A stretch of DNA of 64,000 nt from Loigolactobacillus jiayinensis (GCF_003946445.1 NZ_RHOF01000008.1:1-64000), one strand, 5' to 3'; positions 24,677-33,499 are shown, counted from the stretch's first letter. The notes: a model not told the origin generated them from the sequence alone. Numbers and translations: made by a program.

Positions 24677-25666
24677 ATGAAGTTGATCACAGTTGAGGAA
24701 CATTTTGATACGCCAGCTAATATTGAACAATTTAACGCACATTCAGCGGTTAAAAATAATAATCCGCAACAGGCGATGTTAGCGCCCTTGTTGACTAATT
24801 TTGCTAAACACATTGAATACATGGATCAATATGGTATCGATATGCAGGTGGTTTCTGATGCCGGTAACTCGGCCCAAGTCTTACCTGATGAGTTAACAGT
24901 CGCTGCTTGTCAGGTGCAAAATGATACGCTGGCGGAATCGATTGCGGCTTATCCCGACCGTTTTGCTGGGCTAGCAACGTTGCCAGTTAACGTTCCAGAC
25001 GCCGCGGCGCAGGAATTAGAACGCGCTGTGACCAAGCTAGGTTTAAAAGGCGGCATTATCAGCGGCACGATCAATGGTCAGTTCTTAGATGACCCCAAGT
25101 TTGAAACTATCTTTGCCATGGCTGCTAAGTTGGAGGTACCACTTTATTTACATCCCGGCGTGATCCCTGATGCCCAGAAGAGTATGCTCTATGATAGTAA
25201 GGCCTATGACGCTAAATTAGCTACTTTTATGGGTGGTGCAGCTTGGGGCTGGCATATGGAACAAGGTGTCCAAATGGTTCGCCTGATCATTTCCGGCTTG
25301 TTGGAAAAATATCCCACGCTGAAACTTGTTTCCGGACATTGGGGTGAATTTGTGCCTATGTTTATGGAACGTTTGTCTGAATTTTTACCATTCTCTGGGC
25401 TGGATTTACCGCATGAATTCAGCTATTACTATAAGCGTAACGTCTACATCACCCCATCTGGGATGTACACTGCACCACAGCTTCAATTAGCCCGTACTGA
25501 AATGGGGGCGGATCATTTAATGTACTCCGAGGATTTCCCTTATATTCAACGTAAGGAAGCTGTGCGGCAGTTCATTACTACCGCTGACTTAACTGAGCAG
25601 GAGCGGGAACAATTTGCCCATGGCACGGCAGAGAAGTTATTTAAATTAGCCAAATGTGCCAGTTAA
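24677..25666 (+). CDS. Amidohydrolase / aromatic acid decarboxylase-like, paralogue 3
   Basis: The 329-residue COG2159 protein has E7-x-H9 (VEEH), H159 (YLHPG), H221 in SGHWGE and D286 (SEDFPY), so the metal site and the active-site histidine are complete. Compared with paralogue 2 it has a shorter N-terminal insert and the GAAWGWHMEQGVQMVRLIISG helix. A metal-dependent decarboxylase or hydrolase of an aromatic acid is expected. It is the last gene of a three-gene operon with an unknown protein and a MarR regulator, and is followed by a strong terminator. Confidence 0.85.
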   Translation: MKLITVEEHFDTPANIEQFNAHSAVKNNNPQQAMLAPLLTNFAKHIEYMDQYGIDMQVVSDAGNSAQVLPDELTVAACQVQNDTLAESIAAYPDRFAGLATLPVNVPDAAAQELERAVTKLGLKGGIISGTINGQFLDDPKFETIFAMAAKLEVPLYLHPGVIPDAQKSMLYDSKAYDAKLATFMGGAAWGWHMEQGVQMVRLIISGLLEKYPTLKLVSGHWGEFVPMFMERLSEFLPFSGLDLPHEFSYYYKRNVYITPSGMYTAPQLQLARTEMGADHLMYSEDFPYIQRKEAVRQFITTADLTEQEREQFAHGTAEKLFKLAKCAS

Positions 25667-25668
25667 AA

Positions 25669-25719
25669 GGATCATTATCACGACTTTCTTGGCTAAAGTC
25701 GTGGTAATGATTCTTTTTT
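25669..25719 (+). terminator. Intrinsic terminator
   Basis: GATCATTATCACGACTTT pairs with AAAGTCGTGGTAATGATT, followed by C-T6, 3 bases after amidohydrolase 3. Confidence 0.9.
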
Positions 25720-25752
25720 GTGCTGTTACTTGAGTAGATAAGTATTTCTTTT

Positions 25753-25960
25753 TTACTTAAGAAGCCATATTTGGCAATATTTTTTGGCGCTTACTACCGG
25801 TTGTTGATCGTATTCATCTTTTAACTGACTGGGCAAATAATTTTGAATCAAATCAGCTAAACTGAACTGCTGGAAATCTGTAGTCGTTCTTTTTCAGTAT
25901 CATTAGACAGTAGGGTGGCGGCTACAGCACACTGAATGACATCGTTTAGAAGACTGTCAA
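25753..25960 (-). pseudogene. Decayed gene remnant in the 25.7-26.2 kb gap
   Basis: The minus strand shows coding-like sense in two frames: VIQCAVAATLLSNDTEKER upstream, then after a shift FQQFSLADLIQNYLPSQL and, in the same frame, …VSAKKYCQIWLLK before a TAA at 25755-25753. Both stretches read like parts of one protein's C-terminal region, so this looks like a frameshifted relic; the family is unknown. The other parts of 25720-26246 hold only the thiolase upstream region, where I see no clear promoter. Confidence 0.4.
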
Positions 25961-26246
25961 GCTGTCAATAAAATAACTTATAGAAACGATTAGCTATACA
26001 TTTTGTGAATGTTAGAACTTGTTTTGGTTTTACATGTATAAAAACAATTGTACAGATTTATGGTCGGCGGTTATAGTTAGACTTGTAGTCAAGGACATTA
26101 GCCGTGAGGCACAGTTACAAGATTATATGATGTATGCGTATACAAAGTTTACTAAAAGAATCACTTACTAAACTAACACACTTTTAATTGTGTTTTTGTC
26201 GGCACAAGAATTAGGTTGGATTTAAAATGAAAGGGGCACATTTATT

Positions 26247-27527
26247 ATGAAACAACAATTCACCCGTCCTGTTTCGGTTGTCGGAACAAGTACTTTAGGT
26301 CAACGCTATTTTGATGATCCTGAATATGAGGGTCTTTCGATTTATGAACTTTGGGCTTGTGCATGCCATCAAGCGATGGACGATGCTGGGGTTAAACCAA
26401 AGGATATCGATAAAATTGTCTATTCACAATTTGCCAATTTTGTCACTGCTGGTAACGCGATGGCCATGGTTGGTTCCTTGGAAGAATGGGCTGGTGTGGC
26501 TGGTAAGCCGATCACCCATATTGAACAAGCATGCGCCAGTGGCTATATTGCCTTCACCGAAGCCTGTAATGCCGTTGCTTCTGGCAAAGCAGACATCGTA
26601 TTGTGTGCGGGAGTGGAAACACCAAAACATTTTAATGCGCGTAATCAACCTGCGTACATGATCCAACCCATTTCTAAGTATGATGGTTGGTGGTCACCAG
26701 GCCGTGTCCTATTCGACACGACTTACTATCGCTTCGATGGGGTCAGTGATAACTTACTTACCGAAGAGCAAGGTAAATACTATCAAAAACATTACGGTAT
26801 TTCTGAAGAAACACTGGATGAGACCTATAATGCCATGGCCGTTAATTTGCGCCGCAACGCTTCACGGAATCCACGGGCTTGTGAGCGCAAAGAATATACG
26901 GAAATCGCTAAAGAAAATGGCTACGACGATGTGATGGATTACATGCGCTCCGACCATAATCCAAAAATCACGCAGTACATTCGTAAAAGTGGCAGTGTGC
27001 TGCATAACGTTGCTGCCGGTGCGATTATCGTTTGTTCCGAAGAAATGGCTAAGAAATTAAATAAAAAAGCAGTTACAGTCATTGATCATGCCAGCTCTTC
27101 AAATACACAACGGCATCCATATTGTTTCCACCAAATGAATGTTGACGTGCGGGATGCCTTATATAAGAACCAACCTGACCTTAAAGGTGACGATCTTGAT
27201 TTAATGGTCACAACTGTTATGACTTCTGGTGAACAGTTAGATAGTGCAGAAGTCTTTGGTTATTTGCCAGAAGGGAAAGGCTATCAGTATGAATTAGATG
27301 GTCGGACTTGCTTCGATGGCGATACACCAATCAATCCCCATGGTGGCGATTTAAGTTTTGGGCATGCCTTTGGGGCGGCTGGGATCAATATGATCAGTGA
27401 AGCCATCTTGCAAATGCGTGGCGAAGCAGGCGGCTGTCAGGTACCTAAGCCAGTCAATACTTGCTTAGTCCGTGGCATGGGCGGCGGTCACACCACAGTC
27501 GGTATCTTACTTGAAAACCAGCAATAA
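26247..27527 (+). CDS. SCP-x-like thiolase family protein
   Basis: The 426-residue protein is a thiolase-fold acyl-CoA enzyme: nucleophile C96 in EQACASGY, and H373 in NPHGGDLSFGHAFGAAG. The C-terminal loop reads GMGGGHTT; the second cysteine of classical degradative thiolases (C-x-G-G-G) seems absent, as in SCP2/SCP-x-type thiolases. Such proteins act with a DUF35 partner, here the next gene 18 bases away. The reaction could be C-C bond formation or cleavage of an acyl-CoA. AAAGGGG precedes the start, after a 500-base gap. Possible LysR control by the gene at 28950. Confidence 0.85.
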   Translation: MKQQFTRPVSVVGTSTLGQRYFDDPEYEGLSIYELWACACHQAMDDAGVKPKDIDKIVYSQFANFVTAGNAMAMVGSLEEWAGVAGKPITHIEQACASGYIAFTEACNAVASGKADIVLCAGVETPKHFNARNQPAYMIQPISKYDGWWSPGRVLFDTTYYRFDGVSDNLLTEEQGKYYQKHYGISEETLDETYNAMAVNLRRNASRNPRACERKEYTEIAKENGYDDVMDYMRSDHNPKITQYIRKSGSVLHNVAAGAIIVCSEEMAKKLNKKAVTVIDHASSSNTQRHPYCFHQMNVDVRDALYKNQPDLKGDDLDLMVTTVMTSGEQLDSAEVFGYLPEGKGYQYELDGRTCFDGDTPINPHGGDLSFGHAFGAAGINMISEAILQMRGEAGGCQVPKPVNTCLVRGMGGGHTTVGILLENQQ

Positions 27528-27545
27528 GCTAAGGGAGGAATCACA

Positions 27546-27980
27546 ATGTATAAACTAAGACCAATTTTAAAAACTTATTACGATAGTTTAGAGGATGGCA
27601 AGGTTTTGGGCATGAAGTGTACAGACTGTGGTGACGTAGTTTGGCCACCATTACCAACTTGTCAAAAATGTGGTGGTTATAACTTAGATTGGTATGATAT
27701 GGGCGACGAAGCTGTTATTGATGAAATCAGATACGAAGATTCCAGTGTCGGCGGCGATTATACTTTCCGTAAAGCCAATGATTACTTTGTCGATAAATCG
27801 CCATACTGCATTTGCGTTGGTCATTTTCCACGCGGCACTGAACAATTCCACGCGGCATTGTACGGGGTAACTGAAGAGAACAAGGACGAATTAATCAGTC
27901 AATTACCGCTGAAAGCTAAAGTTAAATTCATTCAATTAGATGGCGGCTTTAAATCAGTTGGCTTTGAAATTAAAAAATAA
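27546..27980 (+). CDS. Zn-ribbon OB-fold protein (DUF35 family), thiolase partner
   Basis: The 144-residue protein has a rubredoxin-like zinc ribbon C25-x2-C28-x10-C39-x2-C42 and a following OB-fold domain (VIDEIRYEDSSVGG … ICVGHFPRGTEQFHAALYG … KVKFIQL). DUF35/DUF35_N proteins form complexes with thiolases and HMG-CoA synthases, bridging acyl-CoA and shuttling intermediates. GGGAGGA precedes the ATG. It lies between the thiolase and an SDR in one operon. Confidence 0.88.
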   Translation: MYKLRPILKTYYDSLEDGKVLGMKCTDCGDVVWPPLPTCQKCGGYNLDWYDMGDEAVIDEIRYEDSSVGGDYTFRKANDYFVDKSPYCICVGHFPRGTEQFHAALYGVTEENKDELISQLPLKAKVKFIQLDGGFKSVGFEIKK

Positions 27981-28063
27981 ACTTTAATTAAAACGTGACT
28001 AAAAGGTAGTTAGCTTTTTAGTTACTCTGAAAAAAACTGGCAACACGAAGGGAGCACATCAAC

Positions 28064-28813
28064 ATGGGTCGTTTAGATGGCAAAGTCGCAGTAATTTCTG
28101 GTGGTACACGAGGAATCGGGCTCGCAACTGCTAAGCGTTTTATTGAAGAAGGCGCAAAAGTCGTGGTTACTGGGCGGAATGCCGCTGTCGGACAAGACGC
28201 GCTGCAAGAACTTGGCTCGTCTGCACTGTTCGTTCAACATGACGTGGCTAAGGAAGCTGATTGGATCGAAGTGTTCAAACAGACGATCGCCACCTTTGGC
28301 AAAGTCGATGTTGTCTTTAATAATGCGGGAATGGCGGACTTTAACGATGCTGAACACGTTACCGAAGATGCGTGGCACAAAGTCTTATCCGTTAATTTGG
28401 ACGGTGTGATGTTTGGGGTCAAACATGGCATCCAAAACATGAAGGATACCGGTGGCGGGTCAATCATTAACATGTGCTCGATTGAAGGGCTGATCGGCTA
28501 TCCAAGTTTGTTCGCCTTCTCCGCTTCAAAAGGCGGCGTGCGGATGCTCTCTAAATCAGCTGCGTTATACTGTGCCAAACAGAAATATGGCATTCGGGTG
28601 AACTCGATTTATCCCGGACCAATCCACAAACCAGAAATGGACGGCGATCCAGCGGAGAAGAAGCTGGTCGAAGCACATTTGCCACTAGTACCGTTGGGTC
28701 GTTTTGGTGAAACCACGGAAGTTGCCAACTTAGCCTTATTCCTAGCTTCGAATGAATCAAGCTTCTCCACTGGGAGTGAGTTTGTACTCGATGGTGGGTA
28801 TACGGCACAATAG
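28064..28813 (+). CDS. SDR-fold protein with catalytic Tyr replaced by Phe
   Basis: The 249-residue protein has the SDR fold: GGTRGIG (13-19), R38 after beta-2, NNAG (86-89), N111 and S139. At the Y-x3-K position it reads F152-S-A-S-K156; the codon is TTC. Tyr is the general acid/base in nearly all active SDRs, so ordinary oxidoreductase activity is doubtful. The start ATG follows AAGGGAG. The gene lies 83 bases after the DUF35 gene in the same direction. It may bind substrate or cofactor, act in another way, or be a non-catalytic partner. Confidence 0.8.
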   Translation: MGRLDGKVAVISGGTRGIGLATAKRFIEEGAKVVVTGRNAAVGQDALQELGSSALFVQHDVAKEADWIEVFKQTIATFGKVDVVFNNAGMADFNDAEHVTEDAWHKVLSVNLDGVMFGVKHGIQNMKDTGGGSIINMCSIEGLIGYPSLFAFSASKGGVRMLSKSAALYCAKQKYGIRVNSIYPGPIHKPEMDGDPAEKKLVEAHLPLVPLGRFGETTEVANLALFLASNESSFSTGSEFVLDGGYTAQ

Positions 28814-28828
28814 GACAAAAAAGCGCGC

Positions 28829-28881
28829 GCTATAAAGCTTGAATATTAGCCTAGTAAGGCGATCAGGCATCGCTTTATAGC
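28829..28881. repeat. Hairpin after the SDR gene
   Basis: GCTATAAAGC (28829-28838) and GCTTTATAGC (28872-28881) are perfect inverse copies with a 33-base interior that includes GCCTAGTAAGGC. No T-run follows. It may protect mRNA ends; the main terminator is further on. Confidence 0.4.
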
Positions 28882-28901
28882 ATACGACTAAAGTAACAAT
28901 G

Positions 28902-28946
28902 AAAAATGAGCTATCCCATAAATTAACTTATGGGATAGCTCATTTT
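28902..28946. terminator. Bidirectional intrinsic terminator
   Basis: AAAAATGAGCTATCCCATAA pairs with TTATGGGATAGCTCATTTTTT around a short loop. It separates the convergent SDR and LysR genes and is strong in both directions. Confidence 0.92.
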
Positions 28947-28949
28947 TTG

Positions 28950-29861
28950 TTATTTAGCCAGCTTTTGCGGCAATTCAGCTTGGCGCAATCGTAATAATTC
29001 ATCCACAAAGAGGGCAGTCATTGGATTGGTATTATTTTTTTTATAGGCTAAGACAAAATTTAAATCGTCGTCTAGGCCTTCAATATCTAAGATTTTAATA
29101 TCAGGATTGGCCACCTTATTGACTGAATGTAAGAAGGTGATTCCTTTGCCCGCACCAACTAACAGCAGCGTTTTTTCCGCATCGGTCACATAGCTAGTCG
29201 CATTAGGCGAAAAACCGTTTTTCATACAGAGGCTGGTCACATAATCGACGGTAAATGGCGACACCTTGCGATCCAGCATAATGAAATCCTCATTAGCCAA
29301 ATCTTTTAGATCAACTGAATTTTGATTGGCTAAGCGATGATTGCGCGGTACAGCAATCTTTAACTGATTTGTTTCCAGATTGATCCGTTCTAAACCAGTA
29401 AGTGAACGCACACAAGTGTTCAGTGCAAAAATCAGATCGCATTTATCAGTTAATAGCTGTTGCTGCAACTCCGGTGGCGTACCACGTAAAAGCGAAAAAT
29501 CGATATTTGGATGTTCCTTGGTAATCGCTTTGAGCACACTGTACATTAGTTTAGTATCCAAAAAGCTTTGATAGCCGATATTTAAAAAGCCAGCATGATG
29601 TTCCTTATCCGGCTTAATTCGATTTTTAAGACTATCACAACGATTAACAATATCGATGGCATCATTTAAAAGTAAGGTTCCTGCTTCCGTTAGTGTCAGC
29701 TCGTGACGACTACGCACAAAAAGCTGCGCCCCCAGCTCTTCCTCCAAGTCCATGATCTGGCGGCTCAATGTTGGCTGGGTCACAAATAAATGTTCCGATG
29801 CCTTGGTAAAACTCGAATATTCCGCTACAGAAATAAAATACCTTAAACTTAATAAGTTCAT
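28950..29861 (-). CDS. LysR family transcriptional regulator
   Basis: The 303-residue protein has the LysR HTH at residues 1-60 (LLSLRYFISVAEYSSFTKASEHLFVTQPTLSRQIMDLEEELGAQLF) and a periplasmic-binding-like effector domain. It resembles the CynR/YwfK subgroup. It is convergent to the thiolase operon, not divergent from it, so its target is not certain; the thiolase operon is the only nearby candidate. An inverted repeat lies upstream at 29911-29931. Confidence 0.85.
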   Translation of the reverse strand: MNLLSLRYFISVAEYSSFTKASEHLFVTQPTLSRQIMDLEEELGAQLFVRSRHELTLTEAGTLLLNDAIDIVNRCDSLKNRIKPDKEHHAGFLNIGYQSFLDTKLMYSVLKAITKEHPNIDFSLLRGTPPELQQQLLTDKCDLIFALNTCVRSLTGLERINLETNQLKIAVPRNHRLANQNSVDLKDLANEDFIMLDRKVSPFTVDYVTSLCMKNGFSPNATSYVTDAEKTLLLVGAGKGITFLHSVNKVANPDIKILDIEGLDDDLNFVLAYKKNNTNPMTALFVDELLRLRQAELPQKLAK

Positions 29862-29910
29862 CGCCCAGGACTCCTTGATTAAAAGTTTGTGGCTTAAGTT
29901 GATTTCGTAG

Positions 29911-29931
29911 ATGCTATTATTAGCATAGCAT
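29911..29931 (-). promoter_or_regulatory. Inverted repeat upstream of LysR gene
   Basis: ATGCTAT (29911-29917) and ATAGCAT (29925-29931) are separated by 7 bases, about 50 bases before the LysR start. The layout equals that at 38492-38512 upstream of another LysR gene. A LysR autoregulatory site is likely. Confidence 0.5.
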
Positions 29932-30165
29932 AGATAGCGTGCTGAGGTGGGGGAAATGGTTGAGTGAGGAGATGGAAATCAGTCTGTTGGAACATTAGAG
30001 TCGAAGCACTGAAATCCAAATTAACACCTATTGGCCCATATCCATCTAATAACATTTAAGCTATAATTATCTTCATATAGTTGGATATTTTACTCAATTG
30101 TAATTAAAGACTTAATCTAAGTATAAGCACAAATTTTTATCATAGTCGTAGAAAGAGGTTTCGTT

Positions 30166-30564
30166 TTGAAAAAAGTAATTGAAGTTGTTGGAGCAATTAT
30201 TGTCGCTGAAGGGAAAATTCTTTGTTTACAGCGAGGACCAGGCCGCTCGTTGGCCAATTACTGGGAATTTCCTGGTGGTAAGATTGAACCGCAGGAAACC
30301 CCAATTAATGCACTAAAGCGAGAATTAACCGAAGAATTATTAATTAAAGTTAAGGTTGATGAAAATATTTATGAATCAACACAGTATGAATATGATTTTG
30401 GTACAGTCCATTTGACTACCTTTGTTTGCCATTTAATCAGCGGGCAGCCTAAATTAACCGAGCATATCGCAAATAAATGGTTACCAACCAAGGAATTAGC
30501 TACGTTGGCATGGGCACCAGCAGATATTCCAACTGCCAAAAAATTAGTAAATAACGGACTATAA
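30166..30564 (+). CDS. Nudix hydrolase (MutT-like)
   Basis: The 132-residue protein has a complete Nudix box: G38-x5-E44-x7-R52-E53-x2-E56-E57, and starts like MutT (EVVGAIIVAEGKILCLQRG…WEFPGGKIE). MutT-type enzymes hydrolyse oxidised nucleoside triphosphates such as 8-oxo-dGTP. The helicase gene begins 10 bases after its stop, so the two form an operon. The preceding 300 bases hold only promoter-like AT-rich DNA. AGAGGT precedes the start at 30166, which is TTG (TTGAAAAAAGTA). Confidence 0.85.
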   Translation: MKKVIEVVGAIIVAEGKILCLQRGPGRSLANYWEFPGGKIEPQETPINALKRELTEELLIKVKVDENIYESTQYEYDFGTVHLTTFVCHLISGQPKLTEHIANKWLPTKELATLAWAPADIPTAKKLVNNGL

Positions 30565-30574
30565 GAGGATAAAC

Positions 30575-33499
30575 ATGGATATATTAGAACGGTCACTTAA
30601 AAAAGCTTTCATCGATCATCATATTGCCGGTTCACATTACGATCAAAAATTAATCATTAATCAGCCCAGTAATAAAGAATTTTTGCTAAATACGCTTCAA
30701 ACAGAAATTTCGACTTGTAGCGATTTCTTTTTCTCAGTCGCCTTCATCACGCAAAGTGGCCTGGATACAATTAAAACCCAATTGGCCGACTTAGCGCAAC
30801 GCAATATTAGTGGTAAGTTATTAACGTCGACTTACTTAACGTTCAATAACCCAGAAGTTTTTAAATCATTGTTGGCGATTCCTAATCTAGAAGTCCGTAT
30901 TTCCCAGCGGAATGGGTTTCATGCCAAGGGATATCTATTCACTCAAGCAAACTACTATTCTTTTGTGATCGGTAGTTCAAATCTAACCATGAATGCGCTG
31001 AAACTTAATTATGAATGGAATGTTCGATTGACTTCCTACGAAAATGGTGAATTGATTCAAGAAATTAGCGATCATTTAGTGGGTGAATGGCATAATGCAT
31101 TGCCGCTAACACCAGCATGGATTGCTAACTATGCACAAAATTATCAACCTGTCATCCAGCGTAAGCAGCTAGTTCCTGCGGTTGCGGAAGATAAACGGCC
31201 GTATATTGTGCCGAATAAAATGCAACAAGTTGCCCTGAAAAATTTGGCTGAGTTGCGGGCCAGTGGGGAGCAAAAAGGCCTTGTTATTTCCGCTACTGGG
31301 ACCGGTAAAACGTATTTAGCGGCTTTTGATGTTCAGCAGGCTAAGCCCAAGCGCATGCTGTTTATTGTGCATCGCGAACAAATATTAAATAAGGCTAAGG
31401 CCTCGTTTATGCAAATTATGGCCGATGAGCCAGCTGAAAACTTCGGAATTTTGTCGGGTAATCAGAAGGATACCGAAGCTAAGTATCTCTTTGCCACGAT
31501 CCAGACGATTGCCAAACCGGCTTATCAGGAGCTATTTGCCAAGGATTGTTTTGATTATATTTTGATTGATGAAGTCCATAAAGCTGGCGCTCAATCGTAT
31601 TTGAATGTGTTGGCTTACTTCACGCCTAAATTTTTGCTGGGGATGACGGCGACTCCGGAAAGAACTGATAATTTCAATACTTTTGAATTATTTGATTACA
31701 ACATTGCTTATGAGATTCGACTACAAGAAGCGTTGGAAGAAGATCTGTTATGTCCGTTTCATTATTTTGGGGTTTCTGATTATGAAAAAGATGGTAGGGT
31801 CATTTCCGAAACCACCGACTTGCAGTATTTGGCGAACAAAGAACGCGTAAACTTTTTATTAGATAAGATCAATTATTATGGTTGTTCCCATAATACGCCG
31901 AAAGGGTTAATTTTTTGTAGCCGTAAGGATGAAGCCCAAGCATTGGCGCGCTTATTCAATGAATGTGGTATTCCCAGCACCTATCTGACCGGTGAACATT
32001 CCGTTGCTGAGCGGGAAGCGCAGATTGCCAACTTGGAAAATGGGGATATTAATTATATTTTCACAGTTGATGTCTTTAATGAAGGAATTGATGTGCCGAA
32101 AATTAATCAGATTATTATGTTGCGTAATACCCAATCAAGCATTATCTTTGTCCAGCAGCTAGGGCGGGGCTTACGCAAGGATAACTCAAAAGATTTCGTC
32201 ACAGTCATTGATTTTATTGGTAATTATAAAAATAATTATATGATTCCAATGGCACTGTCTGGCGATACTAGCCGGAGTAAAGATCGTTTACGCAAAGGGA
32301 CTTTTGATACCAACTATATTTCTGGATTATCGGCCATTAACTTTGAAGCAGTGGCGAAAAAGCGGATCTTTAAGTCGATTGATGCTAATAAGTTAGATTC
32401 GATGCAGGGATTAAAACAGGATTATAGTGATTTAAAAAAGCGTTTGAATCGGGTGCCATATCTAACCGACTTCAGTCAACAAGCGAGCCTAGATCCACTG
32501 GTGATCGCTAATAAATTTGATTCTTATTATACGTTCCTGGTTAAAATTGGCGATAATGAAGGCACCATAACTGAGAAACAAAATAAGTTTTTATATTTTT
32601 TGTCCCGTGAGCTATTGCCGGGAATGCGGCAACACGAAATTGTTTTATTGTCAAAATTAATTGAAAGTGATCACACGCTAAGCAAGCAAGATTTAGCCAC
32701 GCTTTTTACGGACGGTCATTTGATTCACGATACCGCTACGATTGACTCGGTGCTGGCTACCTTATCGTTAACCTTTTATACAGGTGGCTTGAAGAAAGCT
32801 TACGCTGGTGCGGCGCTAGTTCAACAGCAGGCCGATCAGGTTGAATTGACCGCTGCTTTTCAAAGCGCGCTGCAAAATAATTACTTTAAAAAGTTAGTGG
32901 TGGATCTATTAGAAGCTAGTCACAATAAATCCAAACAGTTTAGCAAAACTGAACCCCTAACCCGCTATGAGTACCAGCGGCGGGATGCTAAGTACCGGCG
33001 GCGGGATGCGCTGCGTCTGTTAAATTGGCCGGAACAAATGGTTGATCAAAATATCGGCGGTTACGTGGCCAAAGATGGTAAATTTGTTATTTTTGTCACC
33101 TTGGAAAAGGGGACTGACTTCAAAGGTGCTCAAATGGCTTATGAAGATGAATTGATTGATAATGCAACCATGCACTGGTTTACCAAATCGCCGCGGACGT
33201 TGGAGTCGAAAGACGTGAAAAAGTTACAAGATCCAGAACATTGGACCTTCTACCTCTTCGCTAAAAAGTCGGATGATGAGGGCGCTGAATTTTATTACTT
33301 AGGTGAAGTCAAGCCACAGTTACAAACAATTAAGCAGTTGGAGAAGCCAGTGCGCGATGGTAAAACGCGGAATGTAGTGGCAATGGATCTGCAGTTAGCT
33401 GTGCCACTGGAGATGGAATTCTATGAGTACTTGCGGAAAAAAATAGTAAATAAAACTGCGGAGTCTGAAAAGGCTCCAAGGGTCGGATACAAATTCTAA
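30575..33499 (+). CDS. PLD-like nuclease / SF2 helicase / DUF3427 protein
   Basis: The 974-residue protein has three parts. Residues about 30-175 are a phospholipase-D-like domain with H116-x-K118 and G133-S-S-N136. Residues about 210-560 are an SF2 helicase: ATGTGKT (240-246), DEVH (332-335), GMTATPER, and QQLGRGLRKD. The C-terminal 400 residues look like DUF3427, with a final beta-rich KFVIFVTLEKGTDF/EFYYLGEV region. Such architecture is known in bacteria and suggests ATP-driven DNA tracking coupled to cleavage, as in repair or phage defence. It is co-transcribed with the Nudix gene. AGAGGAT precedes the ATG. Confidence 0.85.
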   Translation: MDILERSLKKAFIDHHIAGSHYDQKLIINQPSNKEFLLNTLQTEISTCSDFFFSVAFITQSGLDTIKTQLADLAQRNISGKLLTSTYLTFNNPEVFKSLLAIPNLEVRISQRNGFHAKGYLFTQANYYSFVIGSSNLTMNALKLNYEWNVRLTSYENGELIQEISDHLVGEWHNALPLTPAWIANYAQNYQPVIQRKQLVPAVAEDKRPYIVPNKMQQVALKNLAELRASGEQKGLVISATGTGKTYLAAFDVQQAKPKRMLFIVHREQILNKAKASFMQIMADEPAENFGILSGNQKDTEAKYLFATIQTIAKPAYQELFAKDCFDYILIDEVHKAGAQSYLNVLAYFTPKFLLGMTATPERTDNFNTFELFDYNIAYEIRLQEALEEDLLCPFHYFGVSDYEKDGRVISETTDLQYLANKERVNFLLDKINYYGCSHNTPKGLIFCSRKDEAQALARLFNECGIPSTYLTGEHSVAEREAQIANLENGDINYIFTVDVFNEGIDVPKINQIIMLRNTQSSIIFVQQLGRGLRKDNSKDFVTVIDFIGNYKNNYMIPMALSGDTSRSKDRLRKGTFDTNYISGLSAINFEAVAKKRIFKSIDANKLDSMQGLKQDYSDLKKRLNRVPYLTDFSQQASLDPLVIANKFDSYYTFLVKIGDNEGTITEKQNKFLYFLSRELLPGMRQHEIVLLSKLIESDHTLSKQDLATLFTDGHLIHDTATIDSVLATLSLTFYTGGLKKAYAGAALVQQQADQVELTAAFQSALQNNYFKKLVVDLLEASHNKSKQFSKTEPLTRYEYQRRDAKYRRRDALRLLNWPEQMVDQNIGGYVAKDGKFVIFVTLEKGTDFKGAQMAYEDELIDNATMHWFTKSPRTLESKDVKKLQDPEHWTFYLFAKKSDDEGAEFYYLGEVKPQLQTIKQLEKPVRDGKTRNVVAMDLQLAVPLEMEFYEYLRKKIVNKTAESEKAPRVGYKF

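Noticed and set aside
26311-26661. ORF in another frame inside the thiolase gene
   Set aside because: The thiolase frame carries all family motifs; the second frame is a shadow.
26247-27980. Complete phloroglucinol acyltransferase (PhlACB) system
   Set aside because: There is a thiolase and a DUF35 protein but no third, KAS III-like PhlA component in the window.
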